Of a stretch of 64,000 nucleotides of DNA, positions 1 through 8,100 are shown piece after piece. Position 1 is the stretch's first letter. Each line of letters opens with the position of its first letter. The stretch lies in assembly GCF_000722775.1 (NCBI RefSeq), contig NZ_JPFZ01000013.1, positions 62,001 to 126,000 on the forward strand. The letters are read 5' to 3'. Under the pieces are notes generated by a model that was given only the letters and a program-made list of their open reading frames with translations, did no database searches and was not told the DNA's origin. Origin of the DNA: Streptococcus mitis subsp. hohhotensis. GTDB taxonomy: Bacteria; Bacillota; Bacilli; Lactobacillales; Streptococcaceae. The translations under genes and the position numbers were made by a program.

Positions 1-1971
1 GCTTCCTTCCAGACCTTCTTCTGACCAAGCAATCGAAGCATCAAGTGGTCCCATAAACATTTCATAGACACGAAGGGTATCGGCACCGTATTGTTCCACC
101 ACATCATCTGGGTTAACAACGTTCTTGAGCGATTTAGACATCTTGGCTGGCGCTTGCTCCAACTCTTCCCCTGTTTCCACATGGAAGAAAGAACCGTCAC
201 GTTTTTCAACCTTATCGGTTGCCACAAGAGCCCCACGGTGGTCACGGTAGCTTGTTCCCAAAATCATTCCTTGGTTAAAGAGTTTTTGGAATGGTTCCTT
301 AGTTGGAACAACACCGAGATCGTAGAGGAATTTGTGCCAGAAACGAGCATAAAGCAAGTGAAGTACAGCATGTTCCGCACCACCCACGTAGATATCTACT
401 GGCAACCATTGTTTGAGAAGATCCTCATCAGCCAATTTCTCAGTATTGTGTGGGTCAATATAGCGAAGGTAGTACCAGCTTGAACCTGCCCATTGTGGCA
501 TAGTGTTTGTTTCACGACGACCTTTGACACCATCTTCACGAGTCACTTCAAGCCAATCTGTCAAGTTAGCTAGTGGACTTTCACCAGTACCTGAAGGGCG
601 GATATCCTTGGTTACAGGCAAGACAAGTGGCAATTCACTTTCAGGAACAGCTGTTGAAGTTCCATCTTCCCAATGAATGATAGGAATTGGCTCACCCCAG
701 TAACGTTGACGGCTAAAGAGCCAATCGCGGAGACGGTAGGTAACCTTCTCTTGACCACAGCTGTTTTCTTCCAACCAAGCCACGATCTTAGCAATAGCGT
801 CTTCTTTGTTGAGTCCATCTAGGAAGTCTGAATTGACATGAAGTCCATCTTCTGTGTAGGCAGCTTCTTCAACATTTCCACCTTCAAGTACTTCAACGAT
901 TGGAAGGTCAAATTGTTTGGCAAATTCCCAGTCACGTTGATCGTGGGCAGGCACAGCCATGACAGCACCTGTTCCATAGCTAGACAATACGTAGTCGGCA
1001 ATCCAGATTGGAATTTCCTTACCATTGACAGGGTTGACGGCATAAGCACCAGTCCAAACCCCTGTTTTTTCCTTGGCAAGGTCTGTACGAGCCAAGTCAG
1101 ACTTGAGGCTAGCTTGGTGTTTGTAGTCTGCTACTGCTTCCGCTTGCTCTGAACTTGTGATAGCATCAACCAAGTCATGCTCAGGAGCCAAAACGGTGAA
1201 AGTCGCTCCGAAAAGAGTATCAGGACGAGTGGTAAAGACTGTGAATTCCTTGTCTGTTCCCTTAACTTTAAAAGTTACATTAGCACCAGTTGATTTACCA
1301 ATCCAGTTGCGTTGCATGTCCTTGATAGACTCTGGCCAGTCAAGCTCGTCTAAGTCATTGAGCAAGCGCTCCGCATAGGCCGTAATTTTAAGCATCCATT
1401 GACGCATCGGTTTACGGACAACAGGATAGCCACCACGCTCAGAAGTTCCATCAGGAAGGACTTCTTCGTTTGCAATGGCTGTTCCTAGTTCCTCAACCCA
1501 GTTTACGGGCACTTCCGCTTCATAGGCCAAACCTTTTTCGTAAAGCTTGGTGAAAATCCATTGCGTCCACTTGTAGTAGTTTGGATCTGTTGTATTGACT
1601 TCACGATCCCAGTCATAAGAAAATCCAAGCGCATTGATTTGTCGTTTGAAGTTGGCAATGTTTTCAGCCGTAAATTCCGCTGGGTCATTACCAGTATCCA
1701 TAGCGTATTGCTCTGCAGGCAAACCAAAAGCATCCCACCCCATTGGGTGAAGGACATTGTAGCCTTGCGCACGTTTGTAACGGCTGAGGATATCCGTTGC
1801 TGTGTAACCTTCTGGGTGCCCTACGTGCAGACCCGCTCCAGATGGATAAGGGAACATATCAAGCGCATAAAACTTAGGTTTTGATGCATCTGTTCCTGTC
1901 TTAAAGGTATGATGTTCTGCCCAGTAGCCCTGCCACTTAGGCTCAATTTCTTTATGATTGTAAAAACTCAT
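1..1971 (-). CDS. leuS: Leucyl-tRNA synthetase (5' part; gene runs off the window start)
   Basis: Charges tRNA-Leu with leucine in the cytoplasm (class I synthetase). The open frame is uninterrupted from an ATG at 1971 to base 1, giving 657 codons; bacterial LeuRS is usually a little over 800 residues, so the anticodon-binding and C-terminal domains lie outside. The HIGH-type motif reads HVGH at residues 49-52 and KMSKS sits at about 610-614. The long segment between them, from about residue 220, is the CP1 editing region. A GGAG ribosome site lies just before the ATG, and an extended -10 (TGG-TATAAT) at 2000-2005 is the likely promoter. Identification is certain; only the end is missing. Confidence 0.97.
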   Translation of the reverse strand, partial: MSFYNHKEIEPKWQGYWAEHHTFKTGTDASKPKFYALDMFPYPSGAGLHVGHPEGYTATDILSRYKRAQGYNVLHPMGWDAFGLPAEQYAMDTGNDPAEFTAENIANFKRQINALGFSYDWDREVNTTDPNYYKWTQWIFTKLYEKGLAYEAEVPVNWVEELGTAIANEEVLPDGTSERGGYPVVRKPMRQWMLKITAYAERLLNDLDELDWPESIKDMQRNWIGKSTGANVTFKVKGTDKEFTVFTTRPDTLFGATFTVLAPEHDLVDAITSSEQAEAVADYKHQASLKSDLARTDLAKEKTGVWTGAYAVNPVNGKEIPIWIADYVLSSYGTGAVMAVPAHDQRDWEFAKQFDLPIVEVLEGGNVEEAAYTEDGLHVNSDFLDGLNKEDAIAKIVAWLEENSCGQEKVTYRLRDWLFSRQRYWGEPIPIIHWEDGTSTAVPESELPLVLPVTKDIRPSGTGESPLANLTDWLEVTREDGVKGRRETNTMPQWAGSSWYYLRYIDPHNTEKLADEDLLKQWLPVDIYVGGAEHAVLHLLYARFWHKFLYDLGVVPTKEPFQKLFNQGMILGTSYRDHRGALVATDKVEKRDGSFFHVETGEELEQAPAKMSKSLKNVVNPDDVVEQYGADTLRVYEMFMGPLDASIAWSEEGLEGS

Positions 1972-1999
1972 GGTCTCTCTCCAATTTTGTGATGTTACT

Positions 2000-2005
2000 A
2001 TTATA
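2000..2005 (-). promoter_or_regulatory. Extended -10 promoter of leuS
   Basis: The minus strand reads TGG-TATAAT here, about 25 bases before the leuS start. No good -35 is present, which fits an extended -10 promoter. Confidence 0.5.
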
Positions 2006-2057
2006 CCATTTTTGAGGGAATTTGGTCTCGTTCTATTCTATACTTTTCTATTTTACC

Positions 2058-2086
2058 TTGCTCTAGAATTTTTAAACTGCTATACT
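2058..2086 (+). promoter_or_regulatory. Promoter of the YesMN-type two-component operon
   Basis: TTGCTC at 2058-2063, a 17-base spacer, then TATACT at 2081-2086 with an upstream TG extension. An AAGGAGG ribosome site follows at 2106-2112. Confidence 0.75.
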
Positions 2087-2118
2087 TATAACAGAAAACC
2101 CTTCCAAGGAGGTAGCGG

Positions 2119-3768
2119 ATGTCTCATTCCTTTAAAAAATCTCTCCAAAAAGAAATTCTCCATAGAAGCTCTATCGCAGCCTTTGTGACCTCACTTTTAC
2201 TACTCATTTTACTTTTTGGTTTTTCCTATTTTTTACAAAAGCAGCAACTCTCCAAAGACACGAGACAGATTGTCAAACAGGTTCAAGAAATGAAAGAAGC
2301 AAATAATGAGCTCCTAACCACTATGAACCATAAAATGATTCTTGGATTTTTGGACGGCAAACACACAGAGAGAGAAGTCTTTAGCTTATTTTACGAGACA
2401 AAAGCTAAATTAAAACTTAGTTCTGACCTCATTATCCTAAGCGATACAGGTGAATTACTATTCAGTACCAATCGCAATCATCAAGAAAGTATTTTATCTC
2501 CCTACTATCTAAAACTGCTCATTCAAAATCCTTCTCAAGATAAAGTTACAGAAAAAATTGCACTCTCTTCAGATAAGCAACATTACACACTCTTTATCAA
2601 ACCACTACTTCAAAACCAACGAGTTAAGGCCTATACTATTGCTTTCGTAAATGAGAATGATTTCATCTCAAGTTTCCCAATGATAAATTCTAAATACATC
2701 ATTACCGATAACTTTGGAAATATGTTTTCCAACAATACAAATCAGTTTACTCGTTCCACTCTTGAAAAATTTGATGAAAAACTCCTACACTCTCGCACCC
2801 ACTGGTATGCGAATGAACCGCTTATTGTTCAAAAAGAAAAAGTCGGTGCTATTTTTTCAATCTATACTTTTCAATCCTTTTTTCCCATTCCTAGCTTACT
2901 CGGCCTAGCCTCCATTCTCACCTTATGTATATTCTTCCTCTACTTCTGGCAAGCAAGGCGAATTGCTCATAAGATTGCTACACACAACGCTGTTCCTATT
3001 GAAAGCTTAGTTTACCAACTTCAAGAAATTCCTAAACAAGTAGAAAAAAGGCTTTCTCTACAAACAGGTGATGAGTTTGAGTTTATGGCAGAAAAAATCA
3101 ACAATATGTTGTACGAATTAGATCAACTTCATCAAAAAATGTTGACCATAGAAAAAGAAAAGTGGATTTTTGAAAGAAAAATGCTGGAAGCTCAGTTCAA
3201 TCCTCATTTTCTCTACAATACACTTGAGACGATTAAAATCACTTCTTTAATGGATGCTGCTCTCACACAAGACCTGATTCAAAACCTCACGCGCATTCTT
3301 CGCTACAGTATCACCGATTTAGAAAAAGAAACAACCATTTGTCAGGATTTAAAGATTATAGAGGATTACCTTATGATTCATAAGATTCGTTTCGAGCACT
3401 TTTCCTATGATATTGTCTGCCCAGAAACTGTTGATAATCAGCCTATTCCTAAACTTTTCTTGCTTCCTCTCGTAGAAAATGCTATAAAATATGGGATGCA
3501 ATACCGTATTGATCTTCATATTGATATCCAAATTACCTTGGAAGCAGATTCTCTAACTTTTTTAGTCAAGGATAATGCTGGAGGACTCACAAAACAAGAG
3601 CGACTCGCTATTTTAGACTCTTTAGAAAGCCCTCATACCCAGCATGGCATCGTTAACAGCTACAAACGATTGAGCAATTTCTTTTCTGATGTCCAGCTAG
3701 ATTTAGGAGTCAATCGCCATGGAGAAACTTGGGTCAAATTTATAACGAAAGGACTAACTCATGTTTAA
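2119..3768 (+). CDS. YesM/HptS-type sensor histidine kinase
   Basis: Membrane sensor kinase of the LytS/YesM (His_kinase, HATPase_c) class, 549 residues. Membrane segment 1 lies at about residues 20-40. An extracytoplasmic sensor region of about 215 residues follows, then membrane segment 2 at about 259-277. A HAMP-like coiled linker leads to the QFNPHFLYNTLE phosphoacceptor box with His363. The ATPase N-box carries Asn454 and the G-box reads DNAGG at 485. The start is fixed by AAGGAGG seven bases upstream. It overlaps the response-regulator gene by 8 bases, so the two are co-translated. The large outer domain and the neighbouring binding proteins suggest it senses a ligand directly or through a solute-binding protein, as in the staphylococcal HptRSA system. 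The ligand is not known from sequence. Confidence 0.93.
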   Translation: MSHSFKKSLQKEILHRSSIAAFVTSLLLLILLFGFSYFLQKQQLSKDTRQIVKQVQEMKEANNELLTTMNHKMILGFLDGKHTEREVFSLFYETKAKLKLSSDLIILSDTGELLFSTNRNHQESILSPYYLKLLIQNPSQDKVTEKIALSSDKQHYTLFIKPLLQNQRVKAYTIAFVNENDFISSFPMINSKYIITDNFGNMFSNNTNQFTRSTLEKFDEKLLHSRTHWYANEPLIVQKEKVGAIFSIYTFQSFFPIPSLLGLASILTLCIFFLYFWQARRIAHKIATHNAVPIESLVYQLQEIPKQVEKRLSLQTGDEFEFMAEKINNMLYELDQLHQKMLTIEKEKWIFERKMLEAQFNPHFLYNTLETIKITSLMDAALTQDLIQNLTRILRYSITDLEKETTICQDLKIIEDYLMIHKIRFEHFSYDIVCPETVDNQPIPKLFLLPLVENAIKYGMQYRIDLHIDIQITLEADSLTFLVKDNAGGLTKQERLAILDSLESPHTQHGIVNSYKRLSNFFSDVQLDLGVNRHGETWVKFITKGLTHV

Positions 3769-4531
3769 GCTCATTATCGTAGAAGATGAACACCTCATTC
3801 GAAAATGGCTAGAGATTGCCGTAGACTACTCTGCCCTAGGTATCCAAGTCGTAGGAACTGCCAGTCACGGTCAAGAGGGAATGAAACTCATCCAAGAGAA
3901 AGAACCTCATATTGTCTTAACAGACATCACAATGCCAATTATGGATGCTTTTATGATGTTCGAAGCCACTCGTACTCTCTCCTATGAAAAAGTTATCTTA
4001 TCAGGTTATAACGATTTTCAAAATGCAAAAAAAGCCATGCAATATGGAGCAGTTGATTTCTTATCCAAACCAATTGATACCAAGGAGTTGACAGAATGTC
4101 TTCAAAAAATTGTTTTGCGATTACGAGTTAGCACTTATCAAGAAACTCCTTTTTTAGAAGAATATCAAACTTTACTTACCTCTATCCAACAAATTGATAC
4201 ACAAAACCAAATCATTCAGCAAATTCTTGAATTTGTGCACCAACACTACTGCATGCACTTTACCATTTCTAGCATTGCAGAGAATCTAGGATATAGTGAA
4301 AGTTATCTATATAAGGTTATCAAAGAAGACTTCCCAATGACGCTAAATGAATATATCTTACGCTACCGCCTCAAGCAAGCTATAGATAAAATAGCTGAGT
4401 CCCCCAATTCCCCCCTAAGCGATATCTCTGAACAAGTTGGATTTTCAGACTATAAATATTTTGCAAAAGTTTTTAAAAAGTATCTCCATATTTCTCCAAA
4501 AGAATTAAAACTTATGGATAAAAATCATTGA
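3761..4531 (+). CDS. YesN/HptR-type response regulator (AraC-type DNA binding)
   Basis: Partner of the upstream kinase, 256 residues. An N-terminal receiver domain (about 1-120) has the acidic pair ED at residues 8-9 and the phosphoacceptor Asp55 in the TDITMP motif. A short linker leads to two AraC-type helix-turn-helix units (about 155-252). It is about half the length of the classical YesN proteins and matches the size of HptR-like regulators. The residue after MD in the receiver is Ala where most family members have Gly. Likely targets are the two downstream binding-protein genes and the transporter. It is followed by a terminator, so those genes need their own promoters. Confidence 0.92.
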   Translation: MFKLIIVEDEHLIRKWLEIAVDYSALGIQVVGTASHGQEGMKLIQEKEPHIVLTDITMPIMDAFMMFEATRTLSYEKVILSGYNDFQNAKKAMQYGAVDFLSKPIDTKELTECLQKIVLRLRVSTYQETPFLEEYQTLLTSIQQIDTQNQIIQQILEFVHQHYCMHFTISSIAENLGYSESYLYKVIKEDFPMTLNEYILRYRLKQAIDKIAESPNSPLSDISEQVGFSDYKYFAKVFKKYLHISPKELKLMDKNH

Positions 4532-4539
4532 TGTAAAAG

Positions 4540-4573
4540 GATTGCTCAACTCTATTGTAGCAATCTTTTTATT
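4540..4573 (+). terminator. Rho-independent terminator after the response regulator
   Basis: GATTGCT (4540-4546) pairs with AGCAATC (4559-4565) and is followed by TTTTTATTTT. It separates the regulatory pair from the transport genes. Bases 4574-4746 hold no other clear signal. Confidence 0.75.
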
Positions 4574-4746
4574 TTATACTTCCCATCGAAATCCCAGCTA
4601 CAGTTTACCCATCCTTGCTCTAGGAACTCATTTCCTATTTTTCGTTTTAGATTTCTTTAAGGTTTTTATTATATCCTGTAGAACTCTACAATTTAAAAAC
4701 ATTAATAATCTAGGTAGAGAAAATGTTCGTAAAAAAGGAGATACTT

Positions 4747-5787
4747 ATGAAAAAAATACTATTCTTTCTCTCTTGTGGCTGGATATTCCTTTCTTTATCA
4801 GGATGTTCTTCACCTATAGAAGCGGAAACTAGCACTGAAAAAGATTCAGATAGCACTTTGGTTGTCTACTCGCCTAACCCTGAAGACCTTATCGAAGAAA
4901 CAATCCCAGCCTTCGAAGAAAAATATGGTATTAAGGTTGACTTAGTACAAGCCAGCACTGGTGAATTGTTCAAAAAAGCTGAGGCCGAAAAAGAATCCCC
5001 TGTAGCTGATGTCATTTTCGGAGGCTCCTACGCCCTCTTCTCTTCTAACGAAAATCTTTTTGAACCTTATATTTCTCAAGAGAACGATCAGATAATCCCT
5101 GAATATCAAAATAAAACAGGATTCTACACACCTTACACACTGGATGTCAGTGTTATCATTGCCAATTCAGCTCTTACAAAAGATATTAAAATTGAAGGCT
5201 ACAATGATCTACTCAATCCTAAATTAAAAGGAAAAATTGCTACTGCTGATCCAAGTAATGCTTCTAGCGCTTTTGCTCAGTTAACCAACATGCTTGTAGA
5301 CCAAGGTGGATACGAAAATGAACAAGCTTGGACCTATGTGAAAAATCTCTTTACCCTAGTAGATGGAAAGATTGCATCTAGCTCTTCAAATGTTTACAAA
5401 GCTGTCGCCGATGGAGAAATGGCTGTAGGACTCACCTATGAAGATCCTGCCTTAAAACTCTTAAATGATGGGGTTGATGTAAAAGTTATTTATCCAAAAG
5501 AAGGAACCGTTTTTTTACCTGGTAACGCAGCTATCATCAAAAACGCCAAACATATGGAAAATGCTAAGAAGTTTATCGATTTCCTCCTTTCTCAAGAAAT
5601 CCAAGATAAGCTAGGAACTGAAACTACAATCAGACCCATTCGTAAAAATGCTAAAACCAATAAAAATATGAAGGCTATGACAGAAATCAATGTTGCCACT
5701 GAAGATTCAGATTATGTCATCAAGAACAAATCTGCTATTCTTAAAAAGTACAATGATATTTTCACAGATATCCAATCTAAAAAATAA
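4747..5787 (+). CDS. Solute-binding lipoprotein, AfuA/FbpA-like family, copy 1
   Basis: Extracellular solute-binding lipoprotein of 346 residues. The signal peptide ends in the lipobox LSGC. The start at 4747 is chosen because AAAGGAG lies six bases upstream; an in-frame ATG at 4723 has no ribosome site and would put charged residues ahead of the signal peptide. The mature protein resembles the iron(III)/2-aminoethylphosphonate/hexose-phosphate binding group. It lacks the adjacent Tyr-Tyr pair that binds ferric iron in FbpA; the equivalent region reads VGLTYEDPA. It is a close paralogue of the next gene (by eye about three quarters identical). Lying between the two-component genes and the transporter, it could be the sensor's ligand carrier or a second substrate receptor. 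Confidence 0.88.
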   Translation: MKKILFFLSCGWIFLSLSGCSSPIEAETSTEKDSDSTLVVYSPNPEDLIEETIPAFEEKYGIKVDLVQASTGELFKKAEAEKESPVADVIFGGSYALFSSNENLFEPYISQENDQIIPEYQNKTGFYTPYTLDVSVIIANSALTKDIKIEGYNDLLNPKLKGKIATADPSNASSAFAQLTNMLVDQGGYENEQAWTYVKNLFTLVDGKIASSSSNVYKAVADGEMAVGLTYEDPALKLLNDGVDVKVIYPKEGTVFLPGNAAIIKNAKHMENAKKFIDFLLSQEIQDKLGTETTIRPIRKNAKTNKNMKAMTEINVATEDSDYVIKNKSAILKKYNDIFTDIQSKK

Positions 5788-5850
5788 AATTTGACTTTCC
5801 AAAGATTAACTGTCGTACCCTAGTATAAAATCAAAAAGATTACTTCCGTT

Positions 5851-5883
5851 TTTGTAGAGAATTTTACTCTAATAGAATAGAAT
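5851..5883 (+). promoter_or_regulatory. Possible promoter of the second binding-protein/ABC operon
   Basis: TTTGTA (5851-5856) lies 16 bases before TAGAAT (5873-5878); a second TAGAAT overlaps at 5878-5883. The match is modest. Confidence 0.35.
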
Positions 5884-5892
5884 TATCGGTTT

Positions 5893-5906
5893 TAAAAACG
5901 CTTACA
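5893..5906 (+). promoter_or_regulatory. Candidate CcpA cre site
   Basis: TAAAAACGCTTACA matches the catabolite-responsive element consensus (TGNNARCGNWWWCA) at every position but the G. It sits just downstream of the possible promoter and 43 bases before the second binding-protein gene, a usual place for CcpA roadblock repression. Site inferred by eye. Confidence 0.5.
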
Positions 5907-5949
5907 TTATTTTAAAATAAACTTAAATAACATAACGGAGGTATCCATC

Positions 5950-6996
5950 ATGAAAAAGAAATGGATGTATTATGCTGCTTGCGGACTAGCCCTTTTTGGT
6001 CTTGCTGCTTGTTCTTCTAATGAATCTGCCGATGGCGGTTCATCTGATAAAGGAGACGGCGGTTCGCTAGTCGTTTATTCACCAAACTCAGAGGGCTTAA
6101 TCGGAGCAACTATTCCTGCCTTTGAAGAAAAATATGGTATCAAAGTAGAACTGATTCAAGCTGGTACTGGAGAACTTTTCAAAAAACTAGAGTCAGAAAA
6201 AGAAGCTCCTGTAGCCGATGTCATCTTTGGTGGTTCTTATACACAATATGCTACCCACGGAGAACTCTTTGAAAACTATACTTCAAAAGAAAATGATAAT
6301 GTTATCAAAGAATATCAAAACACAACTGGCTACTCTACGCCTTATACACTGGATGGTAGTGTTTTAATCGTCAATCCTGATTTAACGAAAGGCATGAACA
6401 TCGAAGGATATAGCGACCTTCTCAAACCTGAACTAAAAGGAAAAATCGCAACTGCTGACCCAGCAAACTCTTCTAGCGCCTTTGCTCAATTAACAAATAT
6501 GCTACAAGCTCAAGGTGGTTACAAAGACGATAAAGCTTGGTCTTATGTAAAAGATCTCTTCACACTTATTGATGGCAAAATCGGTTCAAGCTCATCTGGT
6601 GTCTATAAAGCAGTTGCTGACGGAGAAATGGCTGTTGGTCTCTCTTATGAAGATCCAGCAGTTAAACTCTTAAATGACGGAGCTAACATTAAGGTAGTCT
6701 ATCCGAAAGAAGGAACAGTCTTCCTACCTGCTAGTGCTGCTATCGTTAAAAAAGCTAAAAATATGGAAAATGCCAAGAAATTTATCGATTTTATAATCTC
6801 TCAAGAAGTACAAGATACACTTGGTACAACCACTACTAACCGTCCTGTTCGTAAAAATGCTAAAACGAGCGAAAATATGAAACCAATTGACAAAATCAAA
6901 ACACTCACTGAAGATTATGATTATGTCATCAAGAATAAATCAGATATCGTTAAAAAATACAACGAAGTCTTTACAGATATCCAATCTAAACAGTAA
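5950..6996 (+). CDS. Solute-binding lipoprotein, AfuA/FbpA-like family, copy 2 (PitA-like)
   Basis: 348-residue lipoprotein with lipobox LAAC and a GGAGG ribosome site. It is the tandem paralogue of the preceding gene. Twelve bases separate it from the ATPase gene, so this copy is the likely dedicated receptor of the importer. In S. pneumoniae the equivalent protein has been described as part of the pit iron-uptake locus (from memory). The sequence shows no ferric Tyr-Tyr pair; a Ser-rich stretch (GSSSSGVYKAVADGE) precedes VGLSYEDPA. Such Ser-rich loops can bind phosphate groups in this family, as in the AfuA hexose-phosphate receptor, but this is inference. Substrate is uncertain. Confidence 0.9.
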   Translation: MKKKWMYYAACGLALFGLAACSSNESADGGSSDKGDGGSLVVYSPNSEGLIGATIPAFEEKYGIKVELIQAGTGELFKKLESEKEAPVADVIFGGSYTQYATHGELFENYTSKENDNVIKEYQNTTGYSTPYTLDGSVLIVNPDLTKGMNIEGYSDLLKPELKGKIATADPANSSSAFAQLTNMLQAQGGYKDDKAWSYVKDLFTLIDGKIGSSSSGVYKAVADGEMAVGLSYEDPAVKLLNDGANIKVVYPKEGTVFLPASAAIVKKAKNMENAKKFIDFIISQEVQDTLGTTTTNRPVRKNAKTSENMKPIDKIKTLTEDYDYVIKNKSDIVKKYNEVFTDIQSKQ

Positions 6997-7008
6997 AAGA
7001 GGTTCACT

Positions 7009-8100
7009 ATGAGTGAGATCAAAATTATTAACGCAAAAAAAATCTATCACGATGTCCCTGTTATTGAGAATTTGAACATTACAATTCCAAAAGGAAGTCT
7101 CTTTACCCTTCTTGGGCCTTCAGGGTGTGGGAAAACGACCCTTCTTCGTATGATTGCAGGTTTCAACAGTATCGAAGGTGGAGAATTTTACTTCGATGAT
7201 ACAAAAATCAATAATATGGAACCCAGCAAACGCAATATCGGGATGGTTTTCCAAAACTACGCTATTTTCCCACATTTGACTGTCCGAGATAATGTTGCTT
7301 TTGGTCTCAAGCAAAAGAAGGTTCCAAAAGAAGAATTGGTCCAACAGACCAACAAGTATCTTGAACTCATGCAAATTGCTCAATATGCGGATCGGAAGCC
7401 CGATAAACTTAGTGGTGGACAACAACAACGTGTCGCCCTGGCACGCGCCTTAGCTGTTAATCCAAGTGTTCTCCTCATGGACGAGCCACTTAGTAACCTA
7501 GATGCCAAACTTCGCTTGGATATGCGTCAAGCCATTCGAGAAATCCAACACGAAGTGGGAATTACAACCGTTTATGTAACCCACGACCAAGAAGAAGCCA
7601 TGGCTATTTCAGATCAAATTGCTGTTATGAAAGATGGGGTTATCCAACAAATCGGCCGACCAAAAGAACTCTATCATAAACCAGCTAATGAGTTTGTAGC
7701 AACCTTTATCGGACGCACAAATATCATCCCTGCCAATCTCGAAAAACGGAGCGACGGCGCTTATATCGTCTTTTCAGATGGCTATGCCCTTCGAATGCCA
7801 GCCCTTGATCAGGCTGAAGCACAAGCTATTCATGTAAGCATTCGTCCTGAAGAGTTTATCAAAGATGAATCTGGAGATATTGAAGGAACTATTAGCGATA
7901 GCGTCTATCTTGGACTGAATACTGAATATTTCATCGAGACAGGCTTTGCCTCAAAAATTCAAGTTAGCGAAGAATCAACTTTTGAAGAAGATCTACAAAA
8001 AGGCGATCGTATTCGTCTACGAATCAATACTCAAAAATTAAACGTCTTTTCTGCAGATGGTTCTCAAAACCTGATAAAAGGAGTCAACCATGGAACGTAA
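7009..8100 (+). CDS. ABC transporter ATPase, FbpC/AfuC/PotA-like
   Basis: Cytoplasmic ATPase subunit of 363 residues that powers the importer. Walker A is GPSGCGKTT at residues 36-44, the signature is LSGGQQQRVALARA, Walker B is LLMDEP, and the switch histidine lies in VTHDQEEA. The last 120 residues form a TOBE-type regulatory domain. An AAGAGG ribosome site precedes the ATG, 12 bases after the binding-protein gene; the end overlaps the permease gene by 11 bases, so the operon is translationally coupled. Confidence 0.94.
   Translation: MSEIKIINAKKIYHDVPVIENLNITIPKGSLFTLLGPSGCGKTTLLRMIAGFNSIEGGEFYFDDTKINNMEPSKRNIGMVFQNYAIFPHLTVRDNVAFGLKQKKVPKEELVQQTNKYLELMQIAQYADRKPDKLSGGQQQRVALARALAVNPSVLLMDEPLSNLDAKLRLDMRQAIREIQHEVGITTVYVTHDQEEAMAISDQIAVMKDGVIQQIGRPKELYHKPANEFVATFIGRTNIIPANLEKRSDGAYIVFSDGYALRMPALDQAEAQAIHVSIRPEEFIKDESGDIEGTISDSVYLGLNTEYFIETGFASKIQVSEESTFEEDLQKGDRIRLRINTQKLNVFSADGSQNLIKGVNHGT

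Noticed and set aside
4723-4746. Earlier ATG for the first binding lipoprotein
   Set aside because: No ribosome site, and it would add charged residues ahead of a complete lipoprotein signal; the ATG at 4747 has a well-placed AAAGGAG.
4542-4832. 96-codon frame downstream of the response regulator
   Set aside because: It starts in the terminator hairpin and overlaps the binding lipoprotein gene in another frame.
5788-5949. A Fur/MntR-type metal operator before the supposed iron transporter
   Set aside because: No recognisable metal-regulator inverted repeat; the only good motif is the cre-like site.
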